From Conus ventricosus (lineage: Eukaryota; Mollusca; Gastropoda; Neogastropoda; Conidae), in NCBI GenBank assembly GCA_018398815.1, contig CM031611.1:48777763-48841762 (forward strand): a stretch of 64,000 nt of DNA, read 5' to 3'. The stretch's first letter is position 1. Each line of letters opens with the position of its first letter. Positions 42,401-54,358 of the stretch are shown piece after piece. Under the pieces are notes generated by a model. The model worked only from the letters and a program-made list of their open reading frames with translations, made no database searches and was not told the DNA's origin. Position numbers and translations under genes: made by a program.

Positions 42401-45218
42401 CGGTGTTCACCCTTTCTTAATGGAAGAAAGGGATCTTCGCAGGTCCCCACTCCAGAGAACCTAGTGAGGCACAACAACGCCAAAGAAGCTTTCAACCAGC
42501 AAAAGAAAGCTGAACTCCAAAAGAGCTGGAACGAGAAGACCAGCAGCCTCAACATGGAGAAGGACACCAGCAAGCTGTGGAATCTGACAAAAGCCCTGAA
42601 TGAAGACACCAGAGCGGGACACAGCAAAACCGTCATCGAGGAAAACGGTACGCACCATGCGGGAAGGAAAGCAGCAAACATCCTGGCAGACTTTTACAAA
42701 GAAGAAAGCAAAGCAACAATACACAATGCCCGAGTGCAGGAAGTCAGCAAGGAAACCAAGGAGAAGCTGAAACACCAGAACCTCACACCATGATGTCAGC
42801 CTTCTCCATGACTGAACTCAGTGCAGCCATTAAAAAACTAAAGCCAAAGAAAGCCCCAGGGAAAGATGGTGTTCCCAATGACATGATCAGGAGACTTGGA
42901 ACCACAGCAAAACAGAAGCTTCTTCTGATCATCAACAGTCATGGAGCTCAGGGATATTCCCAGACCGATGGAGAGAAGCAGTCATCATCCCCATCAGAAA
43001 GAAACAGAAAGACAAAACCAAGAAATCCAGTTACCGACCGATCAGCCTCCTCAGTTGTCTGGGCAAGGTGATGGAAAGAATGGTGAACACAAGACTGTTG
43101 AAACACCTGGAAGAAAATCACCTGCTCAGCAACACACAGTAGGCTTACAGGAAAAACCACAGTACGGAAGACCAGCTTGTGTACCTCGCCCTACAGATCG
43201 AAAACGCCTTTCAGGAGAAGAAAAAGGTACTCACTGTCTTTGTGGACCTGACCAAAGCCTTCGACAAGGTATGGAAGGAAGGACTGCTCCTGAAGCTGCT
43301 AAACAAGAAAGTGGAAGGGAATATGTACCACTGGATACGCAACTTCCTCCAGTACCGCACAGCAAGAGTACAACTTGATGGGAAAATTAGCCATCGAATC
43401 ACTCTACAACAAGGTGTACCACAAGGAGGAGTCATTTCCCCTACACTCTTTCTCATCTTCATTGACGACATCGCTGAGAAGCTCACCAAGCACATCTCCA
43501 GAGCTCTCCACGCCGACGACTTTGCTGCCTGGAGTGCTGCAGAACATTTAACCACAGCCAGCTACAGGATGCAGGAAGCACTGGAACACGTCGGAAGATG
43601 GGCCTCTGACTGGGGCGTAGAAATCAACGCCACCAAAACAGTGGCCACAGTCTTCTCGCTGTCGCCACTGCCAGAAACCATCAGCCTGAAAATAAATGGA
43701 AGAGAGCTGAAACAAGAAGACAACCCAACATACCTAGGCATCAAGCTGGACAAGCGGCTTACTTGGAATCCGCACCTCAAGAACATTGAAAACGAAGCAG
43801 TCAGGAAGCTCGCCATCATGAAGAAGCTGGCCGGTACATCCTGGGGCGCAAACAGCAGCATCCTGCAGAAGGTGTACGTGGGTACCGTCAGACCAACCCT
43901 GGAGTATGGCAGTTCTGCATGGGCCACTGCATCCAAGACCAACACCAGTCGCCTGAACAAAGTGCAGAATGCAGGATTGCGACTGATCACGGGTGGGATG
44001 AAGACTACCCCAATCCAAGCCATGGAGAAGCTTACTAGCCTACATTCCCTCGAAGACAGACGCGAGGAGAAGGTTTTCATCCACAGTGAAAAGTTACTGC
44101 GTATGCCTACCCACCCCATGCACACCGAGATGCAGAACCCCACCAAAAACAGGCTAAAGAGAACAAGTTTCAACCACCTGTCTAAGAGCCTGCATCGCAG
44201 AAATGAAGACCTGCCTGCTTCACCAGCCGAAATGGAGATGCTTCCAGATTTTGAGGGAACCAGACAATCACCTAGAGGATGTCGCAATCATCACTGAAGT
44301 TCCTGGCATTAAAAGAATGGACCGTCAAGCCCTCAAGTAATGAAAGCTCTGGCACAGGAGATGATTGCCAACCAATACAACCCCAGTGAGTGGACCCACG
44401 TCTTCACAGATGGATCCTCAGAAGGAGCAGTCAAGAATGGAGGAGCAGGGTTCTTCATCAGACACACCAATGGAAGATTGACACACAAGGCCTTCCCCAC
44501 CGGAAAGATCTCCTCCAACTACAGAGCGGAGACAATAGCACTGCTCCACGCAGTGAGGATCTTTCTGAGACCAGGCAGCCATCACAGAAGGTTGTCTTCT
44601 TCACAGACTGCCGATCTCTGCTGCAGGGACTTCAGAACACAAGAAATGAACAACATACGCAAGGCATCAAGGCTGCCCTCCATGAACTCTCAAAACAGTC
44701 TGTCATTACACTTCAGTGGATTCCGTCTCACTGTGGGATCATGGGCAACGAAAAAGCTGATGCTCTCTCCAAGGCAGGCAGCAAAATGGAGCAGTTCAGC
44801 CACCCCGTGACCTACAGGAGGCCAAGACCATCATCCACAACCAGTTTCAGTCCCAGTGGAAGAGAAGGCTGGGTGCAGAGAATGGTGCTGACCCGATCCA
44901 CCAGCTCCAAAGGCACCAGCAGACAATCCTCTTCAGACTGAGGACCGGCCACTGCAGACTGCTGAGCCACCTTAACCGCCTGAAGATCACCTACACTGAC
45001 CAGTGTCCATGCGGCACTGGACCCAGACCCCTGAACATGTCCTCCTGCGCTGTCCTAGTCACGCAGCTCTACGACACAAAACCTGGCCGGGGGAAGCGGA
45101 GTTACAGGCGCAGCTTTGGGGAGCCCGTTCTGACCTGGAGAAGACCGCGGGCTTCATCATGGCGGCCGGGTTACAAGTCTGACGCATCCAGCTTAAATCG
45201 AACGCAGAAGAAGAAGAA
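42400..45218 (+). mobile_element. I/Jockey-type LINE, 3' half (reverse transcriptase, RNase H, zinc knuckle)
   Basis: The plus strand starts with the linker (LVRHNNAKEAFNQQKKAEL, KLWNLTKALNED). The reverse transcriptase follows: KPKKAPGKDGVPNDMI, then after a frameshift YRPISLLSCLGKVMERM, FVDLTKAFDKVW, QGVPQGGVISPTLF and catalytic HADDF (43509-43523), then YLGIKLDKRLTW. The main frame is open from 43179 to 44297. RNase H follows with FTDGS, YRAETIAL and, after a frameshift near 44570, FFTDCRS and IPSHCGIMGNEKADALS. Near 45000-45050 is the zinc knuckle CPCGTGP..PEHVLLRCPSH. It ends at 45218 with an AGAAGAAG tail. Confidence 0.88.
42412..42434. repeat. Small perfect hairpin at the LINE inversion junction
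   Basis: CCCTTTCTT and AAGAAAGGG flank a five-base loop, giving a 9-bp stem near the point where the inverted and sense LINE halves meet. Confidence 0.7.
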
Positions 45219-45890
45219 CTTCCCGTCCTACAAGACCACTTGTTTCCTCATTCTCACGTCCACTAGGCGTCGCAGTGAGATTTATGGTCTTGGTTGTAAC
45301 CCCAGGGATATTATTTTCCATCAGGACAGCTTTGACACCCTGTGTTTCTTGTCAAAAGTTCGGGCCAAAAGGAAGAAACTGGGCATTCCACACCTTCCTC
45401 TTCTCTCTTTTATTTTTGGTCGGGACAATAAGGGGTGATAGAAGGGTGTGTGTGTGTGAGAGACATGAACCTCTGCCCCTCGATGTGCCTGAGCTTATTA
45501 TTAGGAGAGGTCACATCTCAGGTGCTCCTCCCTACGTCATCAGTACGGATACATGGTCTCAAGCTGGCTCACCATCACCATCCGAGGAGCGTACTTCCAG
45601 CTCGGGTCAGCACGAATGGCCTCATCAAAGAGTCCATGACGTGCAGCGTGATTGCTACTTCAACTGTGTTCCAACACTCGGTTCCTGTAAACCACCTTCT
45701 GGAGGCAGCTTTCTGACATCTGGGTTATCCCTCCACTTACTTTCACCTCGGGGATATCCACATGACTGCAGCTGATGATTTCAGGAGGCTCTCCTTCATG
45801 GTGGCTAACTCAGCCATATTCACCCATACATCTTATTCTGCGAACCATTGGGCAGTTCGACTGCCTTCTTTTGCTTTAGATTCTGCTTGA
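45219..45890 (+). mobile_element. DIRS-like retroelement, right part (tyrosine recombinase), decayed
   Basis: The frame gives KTTCFLILTSTRRRSEIYGL, matching the DIRS/Ngaro recombinase box with the first catalytic Arg (K..FLLALA..KR.SE(I/L).AL). It continues with DIIFHQDSFDTLCFLSKV. Near 45635 is VHDVQRD, a disturbed H..R box. After a frameshift come VNHLLEAAF and YPSTYFHLGDI, where the nucleophile Tyr box would lie. Frameshifts and stops show it is dead. It continues the element interrupted at about 40915. Confidence 0.6.
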
Positions 45891-45894
45891 GTTT

Positions 45895-45980
45895 GAAATG
45901 CTACAGGACATGATGCCAAAATCGGGAGTTTTGCTCATTCTACAGGACATGACGCCCAAATCGGGAGTTTTTCTCACACT
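45895..45980. repeat. 42-bp tandem duplication at the end of the DIRS-like element
   Basis: CTACAGGACATGA.GCC.AAATCGGGAGTTTT.CTCA occurs twice. Confidence 0.75.
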
Positions 45981-46099
45981 CCCAGTATGGCTAAATATGC
46001 GCACCACATCAAACTCAACAGTCCTGTCTGTCCTTCCCCTGTCTTGAACTGTGGTGGTCGAGGGAGTTCTTTGGTTTAGCCAAAGCATGACGGGACACA

Positions 46100-46640
46100 G
46101 GAAGCAACTTCGTGTTGCCTGCTCGGAATGGGAGGCATTGAATATGGTGTCTTTACTGCGTTAACCAGAACTTGGCCAAAGAGAGCTGATCTGCTGCTGT
46201 AGCTTACAAGAGCGTGACACTGTATGTAAAAGCCAAACATGGAAAATGGGAAAAAAGTCCCCATTTTACTGCTTCTCTTGCCGCGTTTGTCACGATCTCA
46301 AACTAAATGAATGTTGTGCAGCAATGGTTCATTAATCGAATTCACCAGCGTTTCAACCCTGCAACTGCTTTATTTTTGAAAAAGACTTTGCTTTGACTTT
46401 TATTGCCACATCGAGAAAAACAGCCGAATGATCGATCATTTCAAATATTTGGCTATTGGGAATCCATTGATCATATTGAATACTTAGCCATTCAGAATAT
46501 TGATCATATTCAATACTTGGATGTTCAAAGTCTATCGACCATTTTCACATTTAGGATGTACAGAACATGCGACTTCAAAATACAATGACCTTGTAATTTA
46601 TCACCGTGGGTGACACACACACCGAGATTTATGGCTCTCT
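46100..46640. other. Non-coding spacer
   Basis: No gene recognised. ATTGATCATATT.AATACTT-type words recur three times at about 46460-46530. Confidence 0.4.
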
Positions 46641-46784
46641 TCATCCTCTTCTGTCCTCTCTTTCATCATACTCACCTCCGACTTCTCTCTATCCTTGACT
46701 TCTCACCTTTCTCCCCATCCCTCCCTATCTGTTTTCACCTAATATTCCACCCCTTTATCCTCCTGTCTGAATCCTTTCATCCTA

Positions 46785-49700
46785 CCCTCTGACCTCTCTT
46801 CATCCTTTCATCATTCCCTCTGACCTCTGTCCATTCCTTCATCCTCCCTCTGACCTCTCCATCCTCCCCTATGACCTCTCTCCATCCTCCCCTCTGACCT
46901 CTCTCCATCCCTTCATCCTCCCCTCTGACCTCTCTCCATTTCTTCATCCTCCCCTCTGACCTCTCTCCATCCCTTCATCCTTCCCTCTGACCTCTCTCCA
47001 TCCTCCCCTCTGACCTCTCTCCATTCCTCCATCCTCTCCTCTGACCTCTCTCCATCCCTTCATCCTCCCCTCTGACCTCCCTCCATTCCTTCATCCTCCC
47101 CTCTGACCTCTCTCCATTCCTTCATCCTCCCTCTGACCTCTCTCCATTCCTTCATCCTCCCCTCTGACCTCTTTCCATTCTCCCCTCTGACCTCTCTCCA
47201 TCCTCCCCTCTGACCTCTCTCCATTCCTTCATCCTCCCCTCTGACCTCTCTCCATCCCTTCATCCTCCCCTCTGACCTCTCTCCATCCCTTCATCCTCCC
47301 CTCTGACCTCTCTCCATCCCTTCATCCTCCCCTCTGACCTCTCTCCATTCCTTCATCCTCCCTCTGACCTCTTTCCATTCTCCCCTCTGACCTCTCTCCA
47401 TCCTCCCCTCTGACCTCTCTCCATCCCTTCATCCTCCCCTCTGACCTCTCTCCATCCCTTCATCCTCCCCTCTGACCTCTTTCCATTCTCCCTCTGACCT
47501 CTCTCCATCCTCCCCTCTGACCTCTCTCCATTCCTTCATCCTCCCCTCTGACCTCTTTCCATCCTCCCCTCTGACCTCTCTCCATTCCTTCATCCTCCCC
47601 TCTGACCTCTTTCCATCCTCCCCTCTGACCTCTCTCCATTCCTTCATCCTCCCCTCTGACCTCTTTCCATTCTCCCCTCTGACCTCTCTCCATCCTCCCC
47701 TCTGACCTCTCTCCATTCCTTCATCCTCCCCTCTGACCTCTTTCCATTCTCCCCTCTGACCTCTCTCCATCCTCCCCTCTGACCTCTCTCCATCCTTCAT
47801 CCTCCCCTCTGACCTCTCCATCCTCCCCTCTGACCTCTCTCCATCCCTTCATCCTCCCCTCTGACCTCTCCATCCTTCATCTCCCCTCTGACCTCTTTCA
47901 TCCTCATCTCCCTCTGACCTCTCTCCATCCTTCATCCTCCCCTCTGACCTCTCTCCATCCCTTCATCCTCCCCTCTGACCTCTCTCCATCCCTTCATCCT
48001 CCCCTCTGACCTCTCTCCATCCCTTCATCCTCCCCTCTGACCCTCTCCATCCTTTCATCCTCCCCTGACCTCTTCCCTCCTCCCCTCTGACTCTCTCCAT
48101 CCTTCATCCTCCCTCTGACCTCTCTCCATCCCTTCATCCTCCCCTCTGACCTCTCTCCATCCCTTCCTCCTCCATCCCCTCTGACCTCTCTCCATCCTTT
48201 CATCCTCCCCTCTGACCTCTCCACCTTTCATCCTCCCCTCTGACCTCTTTCCATCCTCCCCTCTGACCTCTCTCCATCCCTTCATCCTCCCCTCTGACCT
48301 CTCTCCATCCTTCATCCTCCGATCCCCTCTGACATCTCTCCATCCTTCCCCCCTCTGACTCTCTCCATCCTCTCTGACTCTCTTCCATCCTCCCCTCTGA
48401 CCTCTCTCCATTCCTTCATCTTCCCCTCGACTCTCTGCATTCCTTCATCCTCCCCTCTGACCTCTCTCCATCCCTCCCTCTGACCTCTTCCATCCATCCC
48501 CCCCTCTGAACTCTCTCCATTCCTTCATCCTCCCCTCTGACTCTCTCCATTCCTTCATCTCCCCTCTGACCTCTCTCCATCCTCCCCTCTGACCTCTATC
48601 CATCTCTCACCTCCCCACTGACCTCTCTCCATCTCCTTCATCTCCCCTCTGACCTCTTCCATCCTTCATCTCCCCTCTGACCTCTTCAATCCTCCCCTCT
48701 GACCTCTCTCCATCCTTCATCCTCCCCTCTGACTCTCTCTCATCCTCCCCTCTGACCTCTCTCCATCCTTCCATCCTCCCTCTGACCTTTTCTCCATTCA
48801 TCCTCCCCTCTGACCTCTCTCCATCCTTCATCCTCCCTCTGACCTCTCTCCATCCCTTCATCCTCCCTCTGACCTCTCCATCCCCCTCTGACCCTTTCCA
48901 CTCTCCATCTCCCTCTGACCTCTCTCCATCCTTTCATCCTCCCCTCTGACCTCTCTTCATCCCTTCATCCTCCCCTCTGACCTCTCTCCATCCCTCATCC
49001 CCCTCTGACCTCTCTCCATCCTTCATCCTCCCCTCTGACCTCTTCCTCTATCCTCTGACCTCTCACCTCCCCTCTGACCTCTCTCCATCCCTTCATCCTC
49101 CCTCTGACTCTCTCCATCTCCCTCTACTCTCTCATCCTTCATCTCCCTCTGACCTCTTTCATCCCTCATCCTCACCTCTGTCCTCTCTCCTCATCCTCCC
49201 CTCTGACCTCTCTCCATCCTTCATCCTCCCCTCTGACTCTCTCTCATCCCTTCATCCTCCCTGGCCTCTGACCTCTCTCCATCCCTTCATCCTCCCCTCT
49301 GACCTCTCTCCATCCTCCTCTGACCTCTCCATCCTCCCCTCTGACCTCTCTCCATCCTTCACCTCCCTGACCTCTTTCCACCTCCCCTCTGACCTCTCCA
49401 TCCCTTCACTCCCCTCTGACATCTCTTCCTCCCTCTGACCTCTCTCCATCCCTTCATCCTCCCCTTGACCTCTTTCATCCCTTCATCCTCCCCTCTGACC
49501 TCTCTCATCCCTTCATCCTCCCCTCTGACTCTCTCCATCCCTCATCCTCCCCTGTGACCTCTCTCCATCCTCCTCTGACCTCTCTCCATCCCTTCATCCT
49601 CCCCTCTGACCTCTCTCCATCCCTTCATCCTCCCCTCTGACCTCTCTCCATCTCTTCATCCTCCCCTCTGACCTCTCTCCATCCTCCCTCTGACCTCTCT

Positions 49701-51260
49701 CCATCCTCCCCTCTGACCTCACTCCATCCCTTCATCCTTCCCACTGACCTCTCTTCATCCCTTCATCCTCCCTTCTGACCTCTCTCCATCCCTTCATCCT
49801 CCCTCTGACTCTTCATCCTCCCCTCTGACCTCTCTCCTCCTTTCATCCTCCCTACCTCTCCATTCCTTCATCCTCCCCTCTGACCTCTCTCCATCTCTTC
49901 ATCCTCCCCTCTGACCTCTCTCCATCCCTTCATCCTCCCCTCTGACCTCTCTCCATTCCTTCATCCTCCCCTCTGACCTCTCTCCATCCTCCCCTCTGAC
50001 CTCTCTCCATTCCTTCATCCTCCCATCTGACCTCTCTCCATCCTCCCCTCTGACCTCTCTCCATCCTCCCCTCTGACCTCTCTCCATCTCTTCATTCTCC
50101 CCTCTGACCTCTCTCCATCCTCCCCTCTGACCTCTCTCCATCCCTCATCCTCCCCTCTGACCTCTCCATTCCTTCATCCTCCCCTCTGACCTCTCTCCTC
50201 ACCATCTGACCTCTCTTCATCCCTTCATTCTCCCTCTGACCTCTCTCCATTCCTTGATCCTCCCCTCTGACCTCTCTCCATCCTTCATCCTCCCCTGACC
50301 TCTCTCCATTCCTTATCCTCCCCTCTGACCTCTCTCCATCCTTCATCCTCCCCTGACCTCTCTCCATCCTTCATCCTCCCTGACCTCTCTCCATCCCTTC
50401 ATCCTCCCCTCTGACCTCTCTCCATTCCTTCATCCTCCTCTGACCTTCTCCATCCTCCCCTCTGACCTCTCTCCATTCCTTCATCCTCCCCTCTGACCTC
50501 TCTCCATCTCCCTCTGCCTCTCTCCATTCCTTCATCCTCCCCTCTGACCTCTATCCATCCCTTCATCCTCCCTCTGACCTCTCCATCCCTCATCCTCCCC
50601 TCTGACCTCCTTCATCCTTCTCTCCCCTCTGACCTCTTCCATTCCTTCATCCATCCCTCTGACCTCTCTCATTCCTTCATCCTCCCCTCTGACCTCTCTC
50701 CATTCCTTCATCCTCCCCTCTGACCTCTCTCCATTCCTTCATCCTCCCTCTGACCTCTCTCCATCCTTCATCCTCCCCTGACCTCTCTCCATCCTTCATC
50801 CTCCCTCTGACCTCTCTTCGTCCCTTTGACCTCTTGCTATCCTTCATCCTCCCCTCTGACCTGTCTTCGTCCCTTCACCTTCCCTTTGTCCACTCTTTAT
50901 CCCTTCATCTTCCTGTCTGACCTTGACCTTCTCATTCCATCCGCCCTTCCCCTCTGACCGCTCTCCATTCCGTTATTCTCCCTCTGATGTCTCCGTCCCT
51001 TCGTTGTCCCTTTGACTTCCTCTCCATCCTTGCAAACTCTCCTTGACCTCACTCCTCCTTTCATTCCGTGACCTTGACCTCTCTCCATCTTCAACTCCCT
51101 CTGACCTCCGTCCATTCCTCCATCTTCCCTTCTGCCGTCTTCATCCTCCATTCTGACCTTTCTCTCCATTGCCTCGTCCTCCCCTTTGACCTCTGTCTAT
51201 CCTTTCGTCCTCCCCTCTGATCTCTCTCTTCATCTCTCTATCTGTTCATGCTCCTCTCTC
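46785..51260. repeat. 4.4-kb homopyrimidine minisatellite
   Basis: The main unit is 31 bp (CTCTCCATCCCTTCATCC then TCCCCTCTGACCT), mixed with a 23-bp form lacking CCTTCATC. By length there are roughly 150 units. The plus strand is almost only C and T plus the single G and A of TGACCT and CAT. 46.9-47.8 kb is very regular. 47.8-50.9 kb has many one-base losses in C and T runs. 50.9-51.26 kb grades into degenerate pyrimidine sequence. The minus strand is G/A-rich and carries AGGTCA once per unit. The Glu/Arg/Gly-rich open frames on it are artefacts of the unit. Confidence 0.95.
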
Positions 51261-52420
51261 ACTTCTCTTCATCACTTCTTCCTCCACTGTGACCTCACTC
51301 TGTAGTCATCCCTCCAGTCCTCGCCTTGGATATATACCTCTGACCATACCATCCCCTAATTTTCCCCTGATCCCGTTGTCTGTCCCTTGGTCCTTACCTC
51401 GGCCTTCTCTTTTTCCACCCATTCGTCTTTTCTGAACTCGCTTTCCATTCCTTTCAGTCTCTCAAGTTCCTGTTGGAGCTCTACCTCCATTTGTAAATCA
51501 CAACCACTCTCTTCATTCCTACATCCAGACCATTGACCTCTCCATGACTCTATCTTGACTCTTCGATCCTATGCCTCTGTCTCCCCCCCCCCTCCCTCTC
51601 TCTCCATTCCTTTATCTGCTTCTTAATGTTGCTCTCCAGTCCTTCATCCTGCCCTCCTATCTCTCTCCGTGGCTGGGGTGAGAAGCGGAGTAGGGGAAGG
51701 ATAACTTGGGCTTGTCCAAACTGTCGGTTCCATTGTGGACAATAGCGTTAGTCTCCCCTATTTTCGCCCAAATTCCGCCGGTTCTAGCTAGGCAAGCAGA
51801 GTGGGAAGCGGGTTGTGGTGGTGGTGGTGGTGTGGGGACGGGGCAGGGAGGGGGGGGGGGGGGTGTTATGTCACGGTGGCAGCGGGCAGCACTTCTGTTC
51901 TGTTCTTCTTTTTTTTTTCTTTCTTCCTGTTTTTCTGTTTTTTTTTTTAACCCCAGATATATCTTTACTGCACGGGGAAAAAAGATAGGCTACACCTGAT
52001 TTGTGTCGAAGAGAAACACGGTAACAGACATACGTAGGCTATGTCTGTCGATCCAGGAATCAGAGTACACAGAAGTCCCTGAAAGTCCTTTCAAATACTT
52101 GAATTTTGAGAACCCTTTTCCAGGACTAGAAAAGCCCTTGAAATTCAGTTGGCCGTTAGAGCTCATCCTCACTGAGAGTGCTTGAAAACGCGAAATTTCA
52201 CGGGACATTTGATATCTTGCTGAAAAAAAATCATGCAAAGAATGGTAACATATGAAAGTTCGAGTTCGTTCTGTTACCAGTTTGCAAAAACTGAAGTGTT
52301 CATTTCCCTAGCGTCTGCTTCTAGGCATATTCTGCAGAAGTAAAGCAACCGAACAATAATGTAAAGGTGTCAATTTTCTGTATTACAGCCTTTGAATTTA
52401 ACTTACATGTTCTTAAGAAT
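51261..52420. other. Pyrimidine-rich fringe and non-coding DNA
   Basis: Until about 51680 this is degenerate C/T-rich sequence related to the array. A (GGT)n/poly-G stretch follows at 51816-51865. No exon recognised after it. Confidence 0.5.
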
Positions 52421-52421
52421 G

Positions 52422-52423
<2 letters not shown>

Positions 52424-52454
<31 letters not shown>
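52424..52454. repeat. (GT)n microsatellite
   Basis: About 30 bp of GT dinucleotides. Confidence 0.9.
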
Positions 52455-52455
<1 letters not shown>

Positions 52456-52779
52456 AGGGGAGGGACGAGAGTCTGCATGAGTCTGGGAAAGTCAACTGAA
52501 TACGAAAGAGCACCGCACGATCATTGATAATTGTTTTGTTAACACATGTATAACAATCACATCGGTAGGAAACCATGACAATGAAGCAAATCAAAGGTGG
52601 AAAATGGTCTACACTACATAAATCGAGAGAAAATGAAAACCTGTGGACTCCGAAATGACCAACCAACGAAGTGGGCGTGTCGCGCTTATCCTTGTTTATT
52701 CATTTATATATTCTTTTTTTTAACCCTCCCTCCTCTATGTTGATGTGTGTGCGAATCTCTCAGAGCGTACTATTAGGTA

Positions 52780-53075
52780 AATCCTTCAGCATGTCCTGAT
52801 CTCAGATAACCCGTCTTTCTCTGCGAGAGAATCGATCGTTTGTGCTGCCCGCGACAAGGTCAAGATAGCCTGTGAATGGAAGGATTGTCTCGCCATTTTT
52901 CTGTGGCTGGCAGAGTCACGGAAGTGGAGATAGGCAGCGCCCCTAAGCGGTGGTGAGAGCAACCGGGAAAGAACCAAGCTAACATTGCGCACCTGTGAAG
53001 TGCAAAAAAGTGTCTCGCAATTGAAAACTCCTGATAGTACGGTTTCTAATTCTGTCGACATCAACTGTTCTAGAC
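52780..53075 (+). promoter_or_regulatory. Possible promoter and 5' untranslated region
   Basis: This segment has more GC and CpG than the surrounding AT-rich DNA and lies directly before a candidate first exon with a good donor. No TATA box is evident. The downstream gene could be the Ser-rich protein at 57252. This is inference from composition and position. Confidence 0.3.
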
Positions 53076-53105
53076 ATGGCCAATCATCTCCTTCAGAAAC
53101 ATACG
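53076..53105 (+). CDS. Candidate short first coding exon
   Basis: ATG in a good context (GACATGG) gives the ten codons MANHLLQKHT and meets a strong donor (ACG|GTAAGG) in phase 0. No partner exon is certain. The large exon at 57252 has an in-frame TGA at 57243 just before its own ATG. This exon therefore cannot extend it in frame unless another exon lies between. It may be an alternative first exon, or chance. Confidence 0.25.
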
Positions 53106-54298
53106 GTAAGGAAAAAGATCAGACGACTAGAAGAAACGCGGCACGTTTAGCCGCACAGTGACTGATCACGGAAGCGATGACTTAGGCCTAGTTCATTGCG
53201 GTTGGAAACTCTCCAGCCGCTGATGAAGTACTCAACGGCAGTTTGATGTGCAACAGTGTCCAGCCATCCTTTATGTCTTCAGTTTGTTGACATGCCATTG
53301 CTGTGCGGTTGCTCGAGGCAAAGTTTGGTAGGGTTAATGTGTTTGGACCAATACGGGCAGTTGTTAAAACATGGCTGGCTGGAGCAGACGACACATGAAC
53401 CGGATTGACTTAGTGGTCTCGACTCGACAGACCGTAGACAGATGGTTTCCCAGATAAAATTTGTTAGAAAAATAAAAATCAGCAAAGGCAGTGACGTTTC
53501 TTCATGTGAACAAACAACACCATACCAGCATTTGAAGTGGTGCTGCATAGTAACTTTTCAGGGGAAAGAAAAAGGATGTAGATAGATAAGGTGTTTGTCG
53601 ATATCAACACAGCATAGGGGTAAAGTAGTTCAAGTGACCTGAAATTATTTACAACACCGGCAGTGTATATGTGGTGCACAATGCCAGTGTTAAAGACATC
53701 TTGCCCAGTAACGAAATCACAGTGGACTGTAACTTGATAGTGGAATAGAATGTAATTTGACGGATCTTTTTCAAGCACATGTTATCATCTTGCTATGAGC
53801 TTTTTTTAAGTCTGTATTTGATACAAAGCAATGTAAAGCCTATCAGAAGTATGCTAGTTTCATCACATCATAAATAAACTTTGTATAATTGCCAGCGTGA
53901 AACAGTTTCAGAGATGAGCATTCATGTTACTAGCACATGTAACCTCTTACCTGACTGCTTGTCCAGTCTTCAGAGACATATTCAGATTTAGAGAAAGGAC
54001 TTCATTACTTAAATTAACTTATCATCAGACACTTTGCAATCAGTATGAATGGAAAGTAAAAACTGAAGGACTAGCTTTTTTCTCTCCTAAACATCAGATA
54101 TCTTCAGGGCTTGCGTTGTGCCAGGTAAAATGTGTGCAAGAAGGAGGCAGTTCGCTTGGTCTGTGTATTTAACTTTCGCAGCTAAAGCAGAACGATGAGT
54201 AACACCAAGGCTGAATGTGCAGAACTGTATCCGCTTTTTGACCTGTTTCTTGCCATTCAACAACACATTCATGCTAGAAAATAAGTAACACGCACGTG

Positions 54299-54299
54299 T

Positions 54300-54355
<56 letters not shown>
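54299..54355. repeat. (AC)n microsatellite
   Basis: About 56 bp of AC with one GC interruption. Confidence 0.9.

Positions 54356-54358
<3 letters not shown>

Noticed and set aside
43562..44287. 241-codon minus-strand frame opposite the LINE reverse transcriptase
   Set aside because: The plus strand carries all conserved reverse transcriptase motifs; the minus frame is a shadow.
47060..50600. Many minus-strand frames rich in Glu, Arg and Gly (EGRMKGWREVRG)
   Set aside because: They are translations of the pyrimidine minisatellite, broken at each indel, with no start or splice context.
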